Shown piece after piece: positions 10,378 through 22,341 of a stretch of DNA of 64,000 nt (the stretch's first letter is position 1; the number at the start of each line of letters is the position of its first letter). The DNA is from Stercorarius parasiticus (lineage: Eukaryota; Chordata; Aves; Charadriiformes; Stercorariidae), in the NCBI GenBank assembly GCA_013396915.1, contig VWZL01000359.1, positions 178,481 to 242,480 on the forward strand, given 5' to 3'. Both the position numbers and the translations under genes were made by a program. The notes under the pieces were generated by a model, which was not told where the DNA came from, searched no databases, and worked only from the letters and a program-made list of their open reading frames with translations.

Positions 10378-13300
10378 TGGTTTTCCTTGATTCATGTGAG
10401 TTTCAGATCACACTGAACTTTTGACAGAGTTGGCATGAGGGTAGAATGGATTTTTAGTGGTCAAGCAACTTGTCTGGGTAAGGTTTTTCCTTCTTAGTAC
10501 CATTTGGCACCACTATTTTCAGGTGAGAGTTTCTAAGGAGAGAAGAAATGGGCTGTGTGAAAATACGCTATGCCATTTCTTAGATGCAATATTCATGTGA
10601 ATTATGTTAAATCTTCATATGCAGGATCTCAGACGCTAGGGAAATAATCCAGACAATCTTAGCTGCTTCTCTGAAGGAAATCGTAATTATGAGCTCACGC
10701 TTTTTGTCTGCCTGCCTACCAGTCTGTCTCTTGCCTGTGCCATTCCTCCCCCTCTACACTGTAAACGCTGGTGGATTTTAACTAAGTCAAGGGAGAGGTG
10801 GAGAACAGAGAAGTAACACAGTTCCTGACGGCTCTGTAAACCAGACACACGGGCACATAAGCAAGACCACAGAAAGCATCACCTCTCTCTTATCAGGTAA
10901 CAGAAGAGTCCAGGTAGAAGACAGAGCTTATCAATGGCCCAGTTTTGAGACATCCTTCAGTGAGCGCTTGCAGCTACCATGAGTCTACAAGAAACCAACA
11001 TCCTTGAGCTCAGCGCTCAACAGCTTTTGTTTATATATCCTCCTTAAATTGCCTTATCACAAGAAAAAAGGTAATGCACAGTGCTGATACTGTAACTCTA
11101 TACTATTGGTAACAGTGACAGGTATCAGTATTTTATTCTGAATTCCTTCTCTGTCTTGTACTCTTCTTTTTCTCCCTTCCTTTTCTCTCTGCTCAATGGC
11201 ATACATGTGTTCACACACACAGATGCCCCACAAAGGTTTAGGCAGAGTTTAGAAGCGGGATCCTAAAGTTGAGAGCTTTTGCAGAGAGAAAGACTGGGCA
11301 GATATTTCAGCAATGGGCTAGGAGTCAACAGGTTGAGCTTTAATTCTGCATGCTCTGCATCTTCTGGGCTTTTGTTCCTTCTCTCTATAATGAGAATAAT
11401 GAAGTTTCCTTTCTTCCACCTTTTCTTCATGTAGATTGTAATAGCTGAGGTTTCTCAGTAGACCTAACAAAGGTCTGATCCTGTGTGAACATTGTGAAAG
11501 CCCCTCTCTGTCACAGAGAAGTAGGAAGGTGAATAACTTCATCTCAGCTGAGGACTCCAAAGCAGATGCAAGCCTGGTTCTGCAATCCTTATCCAGACAA
11601 GGCTCAGACTCAGTGGAAGCTCCAGCAGAATGAGGGCAACCAGGTAAGAGCCCGTCTCCTTTCACCATGTGCAGGCATCATATGCCTCTTCTTGTGCTAG
11701 TATGCTATCACACATTGCATGCTGTTGCTATAAATTATGAATTATTTTAAGCAAGAAAACTGTATCTTGCCTTTTTGCTTCATTTCATTCATTCAATGAC
11801 CAAAGTCAGGTGATGCATAAAACCCCCATAATTGCAACTTTGAGCAGGCAGTCCTTGCAGCAACTGTGTAGATCATTCTGTCCCTGTTCCCTTTTAGTTT
11901 GTTGTTTCTATATACACTCTTGAAGAGGAGAAAAAATGCAGTACCTTGATCTGTTTGTTTATAACTTGCCAGACCTTTGGCTGGAAGCATCCCAAGCACA
12001 AGAAAAGAAAACCCAAAAACTTATATGGAATGCTATATATTAATTAAATGGCTTTATATTATCCTAGAATTTATTTTCCAGTTTATTTTCTCTCCTGATA
12101 AAAAAAAAAGATAAATTATTTTGTTAGTAACAATGTACTTGTCTCTCATAGTTGAAATTACTCTTGAATGGGAGTTCTTACTAAAAAGGATTTAATTTTA
12201 GCATTTTGATGGGAAGCAAAGATACCAGTTTTGCATTTAGCTCTCCTCCTCACCAGCCCTATTTACATTTTCAGGAGAATTTAGAGCTCAGAAAAGCTGC
12301 CAGACTGACAGCACTGGAAACTCACTCTCCGTTTATCTGCAGGCTGCTGCATTTTGCACCACTACTGTATGTCAACTTGATGGGAAAGTTCACGAATTAG
12401 AGGGTACTTCATGCTTTCAAACATTATTTTCTTGGTCTATCAACACTGCCAACAACAGCAAGTTACTGGGCTTGGAACTGTTCCCACAGGCAGTGGGGAA
12501 GAAGAATATCTTCTGGCAGAATAATATATTTTGCTGCGTAATCTGACATTTCTGTAGTGCATCTCAAATTAAAGTTCCTCTTGCAGAATCTCTGCCCAGC
12601 AGTCCCAAAGAGGCATGCTGGGGAGGAGGGCAAGAAAGTAATAATCCATCCTGAAGCTCCAACCTGAGACTGAATATTGCTACCTGAGATGTGACAACGG
12701 GTTTCCAAAGTGAGAAGGCATCTGGAGCCATTCATTTCTGCCATGTCTTGGCATTATATATGATGTGTGCTTCTCAGCAGGACAAATTAATCTGCGCGGA
12801 GATCCACATTGCAGTGGCTAGACTGCTTCCTGCACCCTTGGTTCACAGAGCCCCTGATGCCCTGGAGCCTGCAGGGCTGACACCTGATGTCATCACACAG
12901 CTGCTATGAAAATGGTGGGATTTTGTTTTCTCTCCAGCAGTTTAGAAGGACAAAACTCTCAAAACCCAGTGCTGTTGTTGCTTATTCTGCCCATGTACAA
13001 GAATTGAGTCTGGGGCATCTGTAGGTGAGAATGACCAAAAAAATGCAATGCTCAATGTGCAACTTGTAGAGGAGCACACTGAGGGACACGGGAGTATCAG
13101 CCTGCACATATCTGGCTGGAATATTTGATGTTGTTCCAACATTTCTGGAAAGAAGGAGCCAGTTGTGTTTTAGAAATAGTCTATTCTTTTTGGGGGGGTT
13201 GTTTCTTTTTTGTGTAGCATACTGTATATGGAATCTATGTTGCAGTTTACCGTAATCCCTGCCGCATTAAAGATGCGTCTTGCTGTGTTACACAGCTGCA

Positions 13301-14464
13301 GTTCATGGTGTGAAACCATCACGCAGCCGGCAGGATGTTGCCAGCGTAACTCATGTGATGTGACTCAGATGCTTGTTCTGATAGCAAATTTCTGATACCA
13401 ATCTATGGCAGTGAGTGCAAACAAATTTAAGAGCGACAAGATGATAAACACTGTGGTTCAGCAGCTCGTCAAATTATTTTCAGATATTCTGCGAAGGTTT
13501 TTTTAGTGAAAGTTTTTCCAATCTCACAAACTTTCACTGGAGAATACATTACAAGGTTTGGGGGGAGGGGGGGAGGTCTTTTTTTTGGTGGGATGTCTTT
13601 TCAGCTGGCTAAAGTGAGGTGATACAAATTACCTTCATGCTTGTCTTGCCTAACTGTTTAATCCAACTTTTTAAAGCTGGATGGACTTCAAAGGTTGTCT
13701 GGCCAGAACACTGGAACATAAACTGCTAGGAACAATCCTTCAGAAAATGGTTGAAAAGATTCCTCCACAGCTAATGAATTTCCATGAAAATCAAATGTAA
13801 ACTGCTGTGAAGAGAAATGGTCACAATGCTGTCTTTAACTACAAGTTAGACTTACCTTTTGTTATTTTGGGGCTAATGCCTATGGATGCTATATACAAAA
13901 ATGCAGTATGTGAAAATGAAGATAAAAGTAGGAATAGAAGATTGCAGTCTGGTTTGGTCAACATGATGAAAATGCTCATTTTAGCTGAGTATTTAAATGT
14001 CTATTTTTCAGAAATTACTTCTATCCCATAGGAGGAAAATACATTTTGACATTTCAGAAACAGTACTCTTGTACTGCCATTTTGGGCAGCATCATAGGGG
14101 GCACAGAAAGCCTTAGAGGCAAGGTCTTTTTAACAGCTAATATAACCTGGCAAGCAAACAAATATTGAAAGGCAAAGTGTGATAATATGAGCTGCTCGGA
14201 AATAAGTACAACTTGGGAGCTAAAAGCCTTTTTATGAAAATATTTGTATGTGGAACCAGTTAGCCATGGACCTGAATTCTGAAAATCTCCTTTTCCCTGC
14301 TATTATCATCTTCTGGCAGGTGAAGTCTTACCTTTCTCACACCGCTGACTGGCCTGTTCAGTGCTGCAGACCTCAGCTTGCACAGGAGAAGATGCTGAAC
14401 CCATTCAGACCAGTGAATGTGCAGATAACTGGTGTTACCAACAGAATTACCCTATATTTCCCCC

Positions 14465-14484
14465 GGGGGTGGGGGGGTGGGGGG
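14465..14484 (+). other. Potential G-quadruplex-forming G-run
   Basis: Twenty bases with five, seven and six consecutive Gs separated by single Ts. The middle run can be split, so four G-triplets with short loops are available on the plus strand. Structure formation is inferred from composition only. Confidence 0.7.
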
Positions 14485-16145
14485 AAGAGATTTTGCCCTT
14501 CTGGATAAATAGGTGTTTTATCTTTGACTCATTCCATGCAGAGATGAGCCAGCACTCTCTCAGGTCCCTTGCCTTTCTTTCCAAGAGCTGGACCTCAGCT
14601 GCAAAGTCCAGATCCCAATCCATACATCCTCACTTGTTTGTTACCCGCTACAGACCACCAGCCTCATCCAGCACTGTCTTGGCCCCCTTTTTTCCGTGCT
14701 ATTTTGAAGTGCCCAGTTCTAACGCAGCTTCATCGTACCAAACACCCCGGGCTCATTATTTATTTCTTTGTGCCATTATATGGTTAAAGATGTAGACCTT
14801 CTATAGCAGGCAAACTAAGTTTTACTTTGTGTTGCTCCCTTTCTTCCCGGAATTTGCTCCTCTCTCTTTGTCTCTGTGCCTGGCAGAGTACAAAAACCTG
14901 AGATATACAGGTCTTCCAACAAACGCCTCAGAAGGCATTGCAGCAGCTCAGATGGTAAACACAGCCTCTATCTTCGTATTGACAAAATAAAATAGGCCAA
15001 CACTCTCTCAGAAGCTGCATAATCTGTGAAAGCTGCTGACTCTGGGTAGCAGATGCTTGTGATTATTCTGGATACAAATGAAATAGGACCAAGGAGGTCA
15101 GGCCAGAAGTAGAGAGGAGCCACAGGAACCAGGTTTGCAAGCACAACGTTCAAGATGGCAATACTCAGCTAATGCAGATGCATGACTGACCAGTCAAAGA
15201 ACCTGGTGAGGAATTTTGTAACACCAGCTCCATCTTTACCAAAAGGAAAAAAACTCAGAGAAGTACTGTAACAGCCCCAGGGCTACCCGGTAAGGTACCG
15301 GTAGTGATGGAGAAAGCACTTGGGTCTCTGCACCCCCCTCTCTTTGCTCTCTTCAGTTCTTTCATAGTGCTCTGGGGGTCAGAGCCCTTGTGTCCTAGCA
15401 GGACAGAGGGGAGGACAAAAAGGAGATTTGCCCTTTGCAAGGTCCATGTGCTCTGCTGAGGACAGGGAGAGAGCCTCTCCTGGCTGCATATTGTGCTTTG
15501 TTTTTACAAGCGCATTCTGAGAAAAAAAAACCCTAGTGCTTTACTTGCTAAAGTGCTTTTCCTTTGAACCTGACCCAGATCTTTCCAAATCGTCTCGACT
15601 ACAGAGCTAAGTGGAACGTAGCAAAATCCTGCTGGCTTGCCCTGGCACAGGGAGTGAAAGCTTGGAGGTGATGGAGGTGGGCTGTGTGCTGCAGAAGCGC
15701 TGGCAGGCATGGGTGGGCATCTCTCTTGTTCCACTGCTGGCAGTGGGTTTCTGTATATTTACAGTGGCAGACTGAGAAATACCTCTTAAAAAAAAAAAGC
15801 TGCATTTTTTAACATATAAACTTGCATTTATATATTACTTTGATGTGGGATTGCGCTCTGTATGGTGTCCTCGCTAAAATCCAGTGATACACTCTGGGTC
15901 AAGGATTCGCTGCAGGATGCTCGTTGAAGACCAAAGGTCATCTTCGTACTCCAGCGCCTTGTCAGAATATGAGTTCAGAAGCACAAGAAATGCAATAAAA
16001 TAGGTGGGTTGGAAGCTGCTGGTAACCTTACCCAAGGACTGACCTCCCCAGCAGCGCGTGGGGCAAGGATCCAGTACTGAAAGGTGTATTTCAAAGAGAC
16101 AGCCAGCTGAAATCCTAGCCCGCTTGAAGTACATGGGAGTTCTGA

Positions 16146-16487
16146 TCAGCAGATTTCCACTTGGTTTGTGTAATAGCGAAGCCGAGGTGGAGCTAACATT
16201 TCGATTTCAAACATTGTAGCCAAAGAGTGGGCAAAGTCTAATAATAAAAGCAGGACCTTGAGGACAGCGCAATAAAGTTCTGTGTCTAGTTGTACTCCAG
16301 ACTGCTTGGACAACCTTGACAAAATCTTGGCATCGAGACTTTCCAAGGCTGCGCCGGAGAGAAAGAAACGCAGGGATGGAGCTTGCAGGAGGCAGCTGCT
16401 TGAGGAGGGAGGCAGAGGTATGGTAGTAGTGTGAGAGCAGGTGATGGATGGTGGAGAGAGGGCTTCCAGGGAAAGAGAATCAAGCAT
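16146..16487 (-). other. Unrecognised 113-codon open frame, coding status unproven
   Basis: ATG-initiated minus-strand frame ending in TGA. The first 45 residues are rich in Ser, Pro and Leu. From about residue 46 the character changes: ESLDAKILSRLSKQSG is amphipathic, followed by LYCAVLKVLLLLLDFAHSL, which could be a hydrophobic helix or short membrane segment, and a polar C-terminus. I do not recognise the family. There is no evident neighbouring exon, polyadenylation context or splice pattern, and a frame of this length can occur by chance in 64 kb. It is listed because its second half reads more like a folded protein than most frames here. Confidence 0.15.
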
Positions 16488-17573
16488 GGGACTGTTTGCA
16501 GAGCTTAGCTAGAAAATGTCAGGTAAAGACAAGAAGAGAGGCATATCTTTCTCTCCCAACCCAGCAAAATCAGTGCCCACTTCCAGCTGCAAAGCCCTGC
16601 TGAATACGCAGAGCCCCACCCGGGCTGGTAACAAATATGCGGGCATATGGATAGGATTATCCTATTATTATTTTGCAACATTCCCAGGAGTAAGAACAAA
16701 GGAAGGAACCCATGCTCCACTGCAGATAGAAGGTCATTTTCCTTCTTGAATAAGCAGTGTGATTTTATACTCTCTTTTTTCATTTAAAAAGAACTGTGTG
16801 GTAGAAATCATTCCCATCTAAGTGTCTACAGGGTAAGGCTGGAAGTGCTGAAGTGAAACTCCAAATTTTTAGAAAACTGCAGTAAAATCATATTCCTCAT
16901 CTGGTCACAAGAAGGTGAAGAGAAAGGAAAAGCACAGGTCTGTCTTCACCGAGCACCAGAGAATCAAGATGCTTGCTGAAATAGCTTTTCCTAGTGGTTA
17001 TTGTGCTCTCAGAATAGGGGGGGGGGGAAGCCAAAGAAAAATATTAAAAGAGGCTGAATAGAAATGTAGCTATTTCCGTTTCACTAACCGTGATGAATTT
17101 TGAAAAGATGTTTCATCTTCTGAGCAAGACTAAATTACAGACAGGATGACAGATGGGTTTTGGGCTGAGCACAAGGCTGCAAATCACTTAAATGTCTCCG
17201 CTAACATCAGACTGCAGGGATGCTACCAGTTTAGCATCTTACCATTCAAACACCATTTATTGATTAGTTTGCATAAAACTGTAGTTTGATAAAATGCCTT
17301 TTCTCCATAGATAACTGTGTGTGATTTCCTCACCAATGCTGAAAAAGTGCTGAAGCAAGTAAAATTATCCAAACCTCACTCCAGTGATGCGGCTGCTCTG
17401 CTTCTCCTTCTGTGGTCACCCCAGCTGTGCTTACTGCTTAGCCGGCTCTCCGACCTGATCTCCTGGTTCCCTGCCATGCCGGTGTCTCCTTTTCCACCTG
17501 GAGAGACAACACTGTGCTAGGCCACGCAGTGAACACATGGGCCTGTCTTAACACCTCAGACCTAATGTGTAAC

Positions 17574-17848
17574 ATGTTGATAGGACAAGGGGTAATGGTT
17601 TTAAACTGAAAGAGGGGAGATTTAGATTAGATATTAGGAAGAAATTCTTTACGGTAAGGATGGTGAGGCACTGGAACAGGTTGCCCAGGGAAGTTGTGGC
17701 TGCCCCATCCCTGGAAGTGTTCAAGGCCAGGCTGGATGGGACTTTGAGCAGCCTGGTCTAGTGGGAGGTGTCCCTGCCCATGGCAGGGGGGTTGGAACTA
17801 GGTGATCTTTAAAGTCCTTTCCAACCCAAACTATTCTATGATTCTATG
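17574..17848 (+). mobile_element. CR1 LINE 3' end (LVxGRCPCPW-type tail group)
   Basis: Plus-strand 5'-truncated CR1 of about 275 bp. It starts near GATAGGACAAGGGGTAATGG, then gives the ORF2 C-terminal coding remnant (AGATTTAGATTAGATATTAG through GGCACTGGAACAGGTTGCCC). The 3' UTR carries the diagnostic CTAGTGGGAGGTGTCCCTG and CCATGGCAGGGGGGTTGG. It ends with TATTCTATGATTCTATG, two copies of the 8-bp tail unit. Divergence is modest. The copies at 22199, 36383 and 54964 share this 3' UTR type. Confidence 0.96.
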
Positions 17849-19281
17849 TTAAGTTCATGAGAGAAGCCACAGTGCAAGGAAGGACCCTTCTCGCTGAGCT
17901 GGTTTGAGCATGGATCCCCTCTATCTGCAGCTGATCACAGATCTACAGGCAGCTGGGTCTGGCCTGTGAGGCTGTGGGTTGGGGGACGAAGCCTGAGGAC
18001 ACCACATACTTATGCTTGCACAGAACCGTGAGTCAAGAGACAATTATGGGTGGCTGAGACTGGAGAGCTTGGTCTTCCCCACCCCAGGCTATTTTTGGGA
18101 AGGTGCTGTGCTGAAGAGGTCCTGTTGTCTCATGTTGTCCTGTCGCTCCCAGCAGCAGCACGTTTCTGCCCCTTGTCCTGCTGGCTTTTTCTTTCTCATA
18201 ACAAGGCCTGGAAATTATCTTGTCTTGCTATTCTAATGCTCCCTCTGCTGTAATGCCTAGTTTTCAAAAAGACCTACCCAGGTTGCATTTCTGGGAGGTT
18301 GGAAACGTCGTTGTTGCCCATGCACCAAGGCAAGACAGGAGGCATGTCCCCGGCATGCAGCAGAGCATGGCCCAGAAAGCCCTGAGCTCCCCTTCACCCT
18401 GCTCCAGAACTGGGAACTTCTCATCCGTGCCCGGCATGATGCTGGGCAGGCACCTCACTGGCATGGTCACCGCCCCAGGAGCCTCCCAGACGTGAGGCTG
18501 CACATGGTGACTTGGCAGCCCAACCTGGCCCTAGCCCACCACATCTGCGCCTTGCTCCACTTCCTGCAGTGGACGTGCCCAATAATGCCCCAAACCTCTG
18601 TGGTCCATCCCAAGTAATGCTATGGGAAACCAGCCAGACTGTCCTCTGTGGGTTTCCATCCCTCCAAAATATAAGAAAAAAAAATCTAAGTTTCTTCTGC
18701 GTACCAAGAGGACATGGTGATATTCCCCCAGAGAACATGGAGGGAAGGGAGGTGCCTGCATCCCATCTCTGAAAGTATGGATAGAAGGAGTCCTGCATTT
18801 CTCCCTGCCACCCGTAACAGGGAGACTTCCATGCGCAGGCAAAGAGACTTGAAGCGGTGCTGGAGGCTGTTTCTCAAAGGGCGGAGAAATTACAACCCCT
18901 AATTATATTTGGATAAACAAGTACCTTCTTCATGTTTATCGAAAGCCTGCAGTAATTTGCTTTGTCATCCATCAGTCAGTTGTTATATTCATAATAGAAA
19001 CAGTAATATAGGACAGTGATACGCAGCGTGTATCTGGGATAATGTTCTAATCATATTAGAGGGACATTGATCCGTAGGACCCCGATCTCCGACTCTGTCA
19101 TCATTCACCTTCAGGGTTTTTTGGTTTTTTTTCCAAATGCTGGCAATTCCAGGGGAGTTCATGGGGACAAATAACAAAGTTGAGTGAGCATAGAAATGTT
19201 CTGGTTTTGAAGCATCGGCTTAAGAAACACAGGCGGTGATGAAAGTGCTATTTTAGGAAATCAATTCAGCACCATTTTCAG
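17849..19281. other. GC-richer DNA without recognisable gene
   Basis: Several overlapping frames of 60-125 codons occur at 18012-18900 on both strands. They shadow one another in a GC-rich patch and none resembles a known protein. The AT-rich part 18900-19030 looks compositionally like conserved non-coding DNA. No RNA gene seen. Confidence 0.55.
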
Positions 19282-19350
19282 GTTCATAGATATTCCAGAT
19301 GAAAAAGACCTATTAGGTCATTTGTCCACCCTTCCTGCCAAGAAAGGATT
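19282..19350 (-). mobile_element. Old CR1-like 3' remnant
   Basis: TTCATAGATATTCCAGATGA followed by AAAGACCTATTAGGTCATTT and GTCCACCCTTCCTGCCA. The order matches the reversed 3' end of ancient amniote CR1 copies (CATAGA…AAGGGACCATTAGGATCATCTAGTCCACCCTCCTGCC…). Similarity fades after about 19350. This copy is much more diverged than the other CR1 insertions and is probably shared across birds. Confidence 0.5.
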
Positions 19351-22198
19351 ATGGGAGCCGTTGATATATGAATTTGTGTCAGTCTTTCCAGGTGCCCTCT
19401 TTGCCGCAGCAGCAATACGTTGGCTGCAGATTGTTCCTTACTTGCAGCTTCTGAATCACACACACACCGCCGCTAACAGCGCCCGGGGGGGAAGCAGGGA
19501 GCAGCCGGGTGCAGCTTTCCAAAGGATAGGGCAAATCTGTGAGCAATAATTTTCTTTCCCCCTAGTCAGGCTTGGACACTCACAGAAGAGAATGAGGGAA
19601 GAGAACGGCCCAGTGTGTGACAGCATCGTGCTGCATTGCCCTCCTAGCGTCTGCAAGACAAATCAGTTTTCCTGATGTCAGGACTGGATATGTTAAGCTT
19701 AATTCTTGATTTTGTTAGTCAAGACAAATATCCAGAACTTTTAATTTCATCCCTGCGGTTTGATGAGGAAGCAACTATCTTGCCTTTACATGCTTAAATA
19801 TCATTGCCTCCTGGGGATTGGCAGAGCCTGTTTGACGGTTCTTAAATTTAGTTCTTAAATTGCTTTTAGGAAGTACACAGGTACAGCTCAAATTGCAGAA
19901 CTGAGCATTTGCTTTGTAATGCAAATACTCAGATCAGGAGAGACAAGACGGAAGCAAGAACGTACTTGCGAGCTCCTTTATACCCTTATACATCGGGAGC
20001 AACTCATCTGAGCCTGCAAGGGTTAACATGGCCCAGAGCTGTTGGGAAGGAGAAGGGCAACGGGCCCCAGCAGCATACATTTATTCTCTTTCCTTGCTGA
20101 GTCTCATTTTCTTATGCCAATTTTTTTCTTGCTAGCAGCTAATTTTTCTTCTGGATTCCTCTAATGTTTCCCTGGTGCAAGAAACTACCGGCTCCTGACA
20201 GAGGTCACAGGGAAACTCATTAAAAATACAGCCTCCCGTCACCTCCACGGAGGAACCTAAACTCACATAATGCTGATGGGCTGGAATGTTTTATAAAATA
20301 CCTTGATGTGATGCTGCTGCGAGTTAAACACCATGGGCAGGATAGCATAAAGTAGAAAAACTATGAGCCCATCTCTGCGTGCTGTCCCTGTAGGAAGATG
20401 GATGTGTAGTTGTTCCCAGTGCTCTCAGCAATTCCCAGCTCCCGTGCAGATTCAGCGTTTCCGTGGGGCTGCCTCAGCTGCTGGGAGCAGTGACAGCCCC
20501 GGCACCACGGGGTTGGGGTGGCATTGCAGGGGACGCCCCGGACACAAATCCAACAGTACGCAACTGATGCTGGCAATTAATACACTTGGACAAAGAAGAG
20601 ACTGCAGCAAAACCAAGAGAGATCGATATTATTATCCTGCCCGGCAGCAGCTCCAAATGGACTAGAAGAGTACAAGAAGCCGACCAATAACCTGGATTTT
20701 TTTCAAAGAATAAAATCCCTTTTCTTTAATGAAATATTCCTTTAAATTGGTGTTTGATTTTTTTCAGCCGACTGAACAAACACAGTAGCAGATGGAGTCC
20801 CCATTTCTTCTCCCAGCATGTTCACAGCTGGAATGTGCAAAGCCTTAATCTCCGTTTATAAGAATATTAGTAAATATATTTACATACAGTGTTGCCATGG
20901 AGCCTGAATGGTAAATAATGATGATCTCAATATACTGAGATGCTTGGCAAGGTATTAGTAATCTAGGCTACAATACTATTCTATCATACTGCAATACAGG
21001 AAGATTTCTTCAGGAAAATACCTGTTTGATGCATTAATATGTAGAACAAAATATAGAATTTTACCAGTGTAATCCTTCTGCATAATCCTGAGTTCCTTTA
21101 TATGGACTTGGGTTTTGAAAAGAACAATTCATAAAATGATTCTTTTAGTGTGACAAGGCATAATTTGCCAGTGACTGTCTAAGGACTAGAATATTTTTAA
21201 GCTATAGTTTGGGAAAAAACAATCCAACAATTTGGGTATCCTTTTTATGATGTCTGATTTAAAGAAAACATCTCTTCTGAGGTCAGCCCTTCAGTAGTGA
21301 CCTGGCACAGTGTGTGAGGGTGCCAATTAAATTTGGTGTTGACACAAACTTGTGAGGTTTTGTTGGTCCGGGGGGAGACGGGGGGATGGTAATCAGGTGC
21401 CCTGGAGGACTGAAGTAGCAGGAATCCAATTCCATCCAGCAGCGCAAGGTGGAGAACAGGGTACCAGGGGACTAACCTGAGGATAAACTCGGAGCTGGAA
21501 ACTGCAGAGGAGGAACAACACTTGGGTCCAGCAGCCAAACTCAGGGTGACAATGTGAGTTGGCAGTGTGATGCCTCCAAATGGTCCCAGGGGAGGTGTTT
21601 CCAGAGGCAGGGAAACGTGAGACTCTTAAGGTACCATAATAGTTTGATGCTAAGAATTATTAATATCAAAAATATTACAGATTATCAACACATAAAAGGG
21701 AGTAGCAGAGAAAACCTCCCACCTGCCTTTGGGGTGGAGTTTGGCCAATTTCTAGCACAGCTACCTGCTCCTGCAGTGGATTGGATCGGAAAAGACAGCT
21801 TGTTCCCAGCCGGGATCTGCCCCACCTGCTTTTAAGGACAACCCCGACATCATCCAGACCCCTACATCAGAGACCACCACCCAGGCTTGCTCTGGAGTTG
21901 AAAGCAAGCAGGTATTTTAGGAGCTGCAATCTGTTTGATCTATTTTAGACAGCTACGTATCATGTCCTGGAAGTGCCTATTTCTTTCTGTCACTAGACGT
22001 CTACATCTGCTCCGACGACTCCCACCCTGCAGCCAGCAGGCTCAGCCGTGGAAATGCAGCCCAGCTGACTACAGGAAGGTTTTGCCAGACAAAGACATTC
22101 CACGGCATATATTGCTATTGACATTCAATATACACAAGTATTTTAAAAATTTCATTTAGTTTTTGGGGGAGGTATTATTTACTTAGTTATATTTTTGT
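19351..22198. other. Single-copy DNA without recognisable gene
   Basis: Nothing identifiable. A pyrimidine tract ending in TTTCAG at 20758-20767 precedes about 95 open bases but no donor site is evident. The stretch 20830-21000 is AT-rich with low apparent noise and is treated as a conserved-element candidate. Short frames at 20361-20665 are GC-patch shadows. Confidence 0.55.
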
Positions 22199-22341
22199 TC
22201 ATAGAATCATAGAATGGTTTAGGTTGGAAGGGACCTTAAGGATCATCTAGTTCCAACTCCCCTGCCATGGGCAGGGACACCTCCCACTAGACCAGGCTGC
22301 TCAAACCCCCATCCAGTCTGGCCTTGAACACCTCCAGGGAA
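22199..22341 (-). mobile_element. CR1 LINE 3' tail, short
   Basis: Minus-strand tail of about 143 bp. The left border TCATAGAATCATAGAATGG is the reversed 8-bp tail repeat. It is followed by TTGGAAGGGACCTTAAGGAT, CCATGGGCAGGGACACCTCC and CACTAGACCAGGCTGCTCAA, and ends after CTTGAACACCTCCAGGGA. It is heavily 5'-truncated and belongs to the same 3' UTR group as the copy at 17574. Confidence 0.96.

Larger units (their letters stand above)
10378..17573. other. Mostly single-copy DNA; G-runs and one unexplained ORF
   Basis: No exon chain is visible. Contents worth recording: a stretch at 11370-11415 (CTCTCTATAATGAGAATAAT) weakly like the MIR core-to-tail region; G-rich runs at 13560-13576, 14465-14484 and 17017-17027; a small perfect hairpin CCGGTA-AGG-TACCGG near 15287-15302; and the 113-codon minus-strand frame at 16146-16487, described separately. 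Confidence 0.55.

Noticed and set aside
10135..10395. 86-codon minus-strand frame of Ser/Leu/Pro/Phe repeats
   Set aside because: Simple translation of the TC-rich complement of the polypurine tract.
13660..13720. GGATGGACTTCAAAGGTTGTCTGG as an old CR1 tail
   Set aside because: Too short and without tail units or the following family words.
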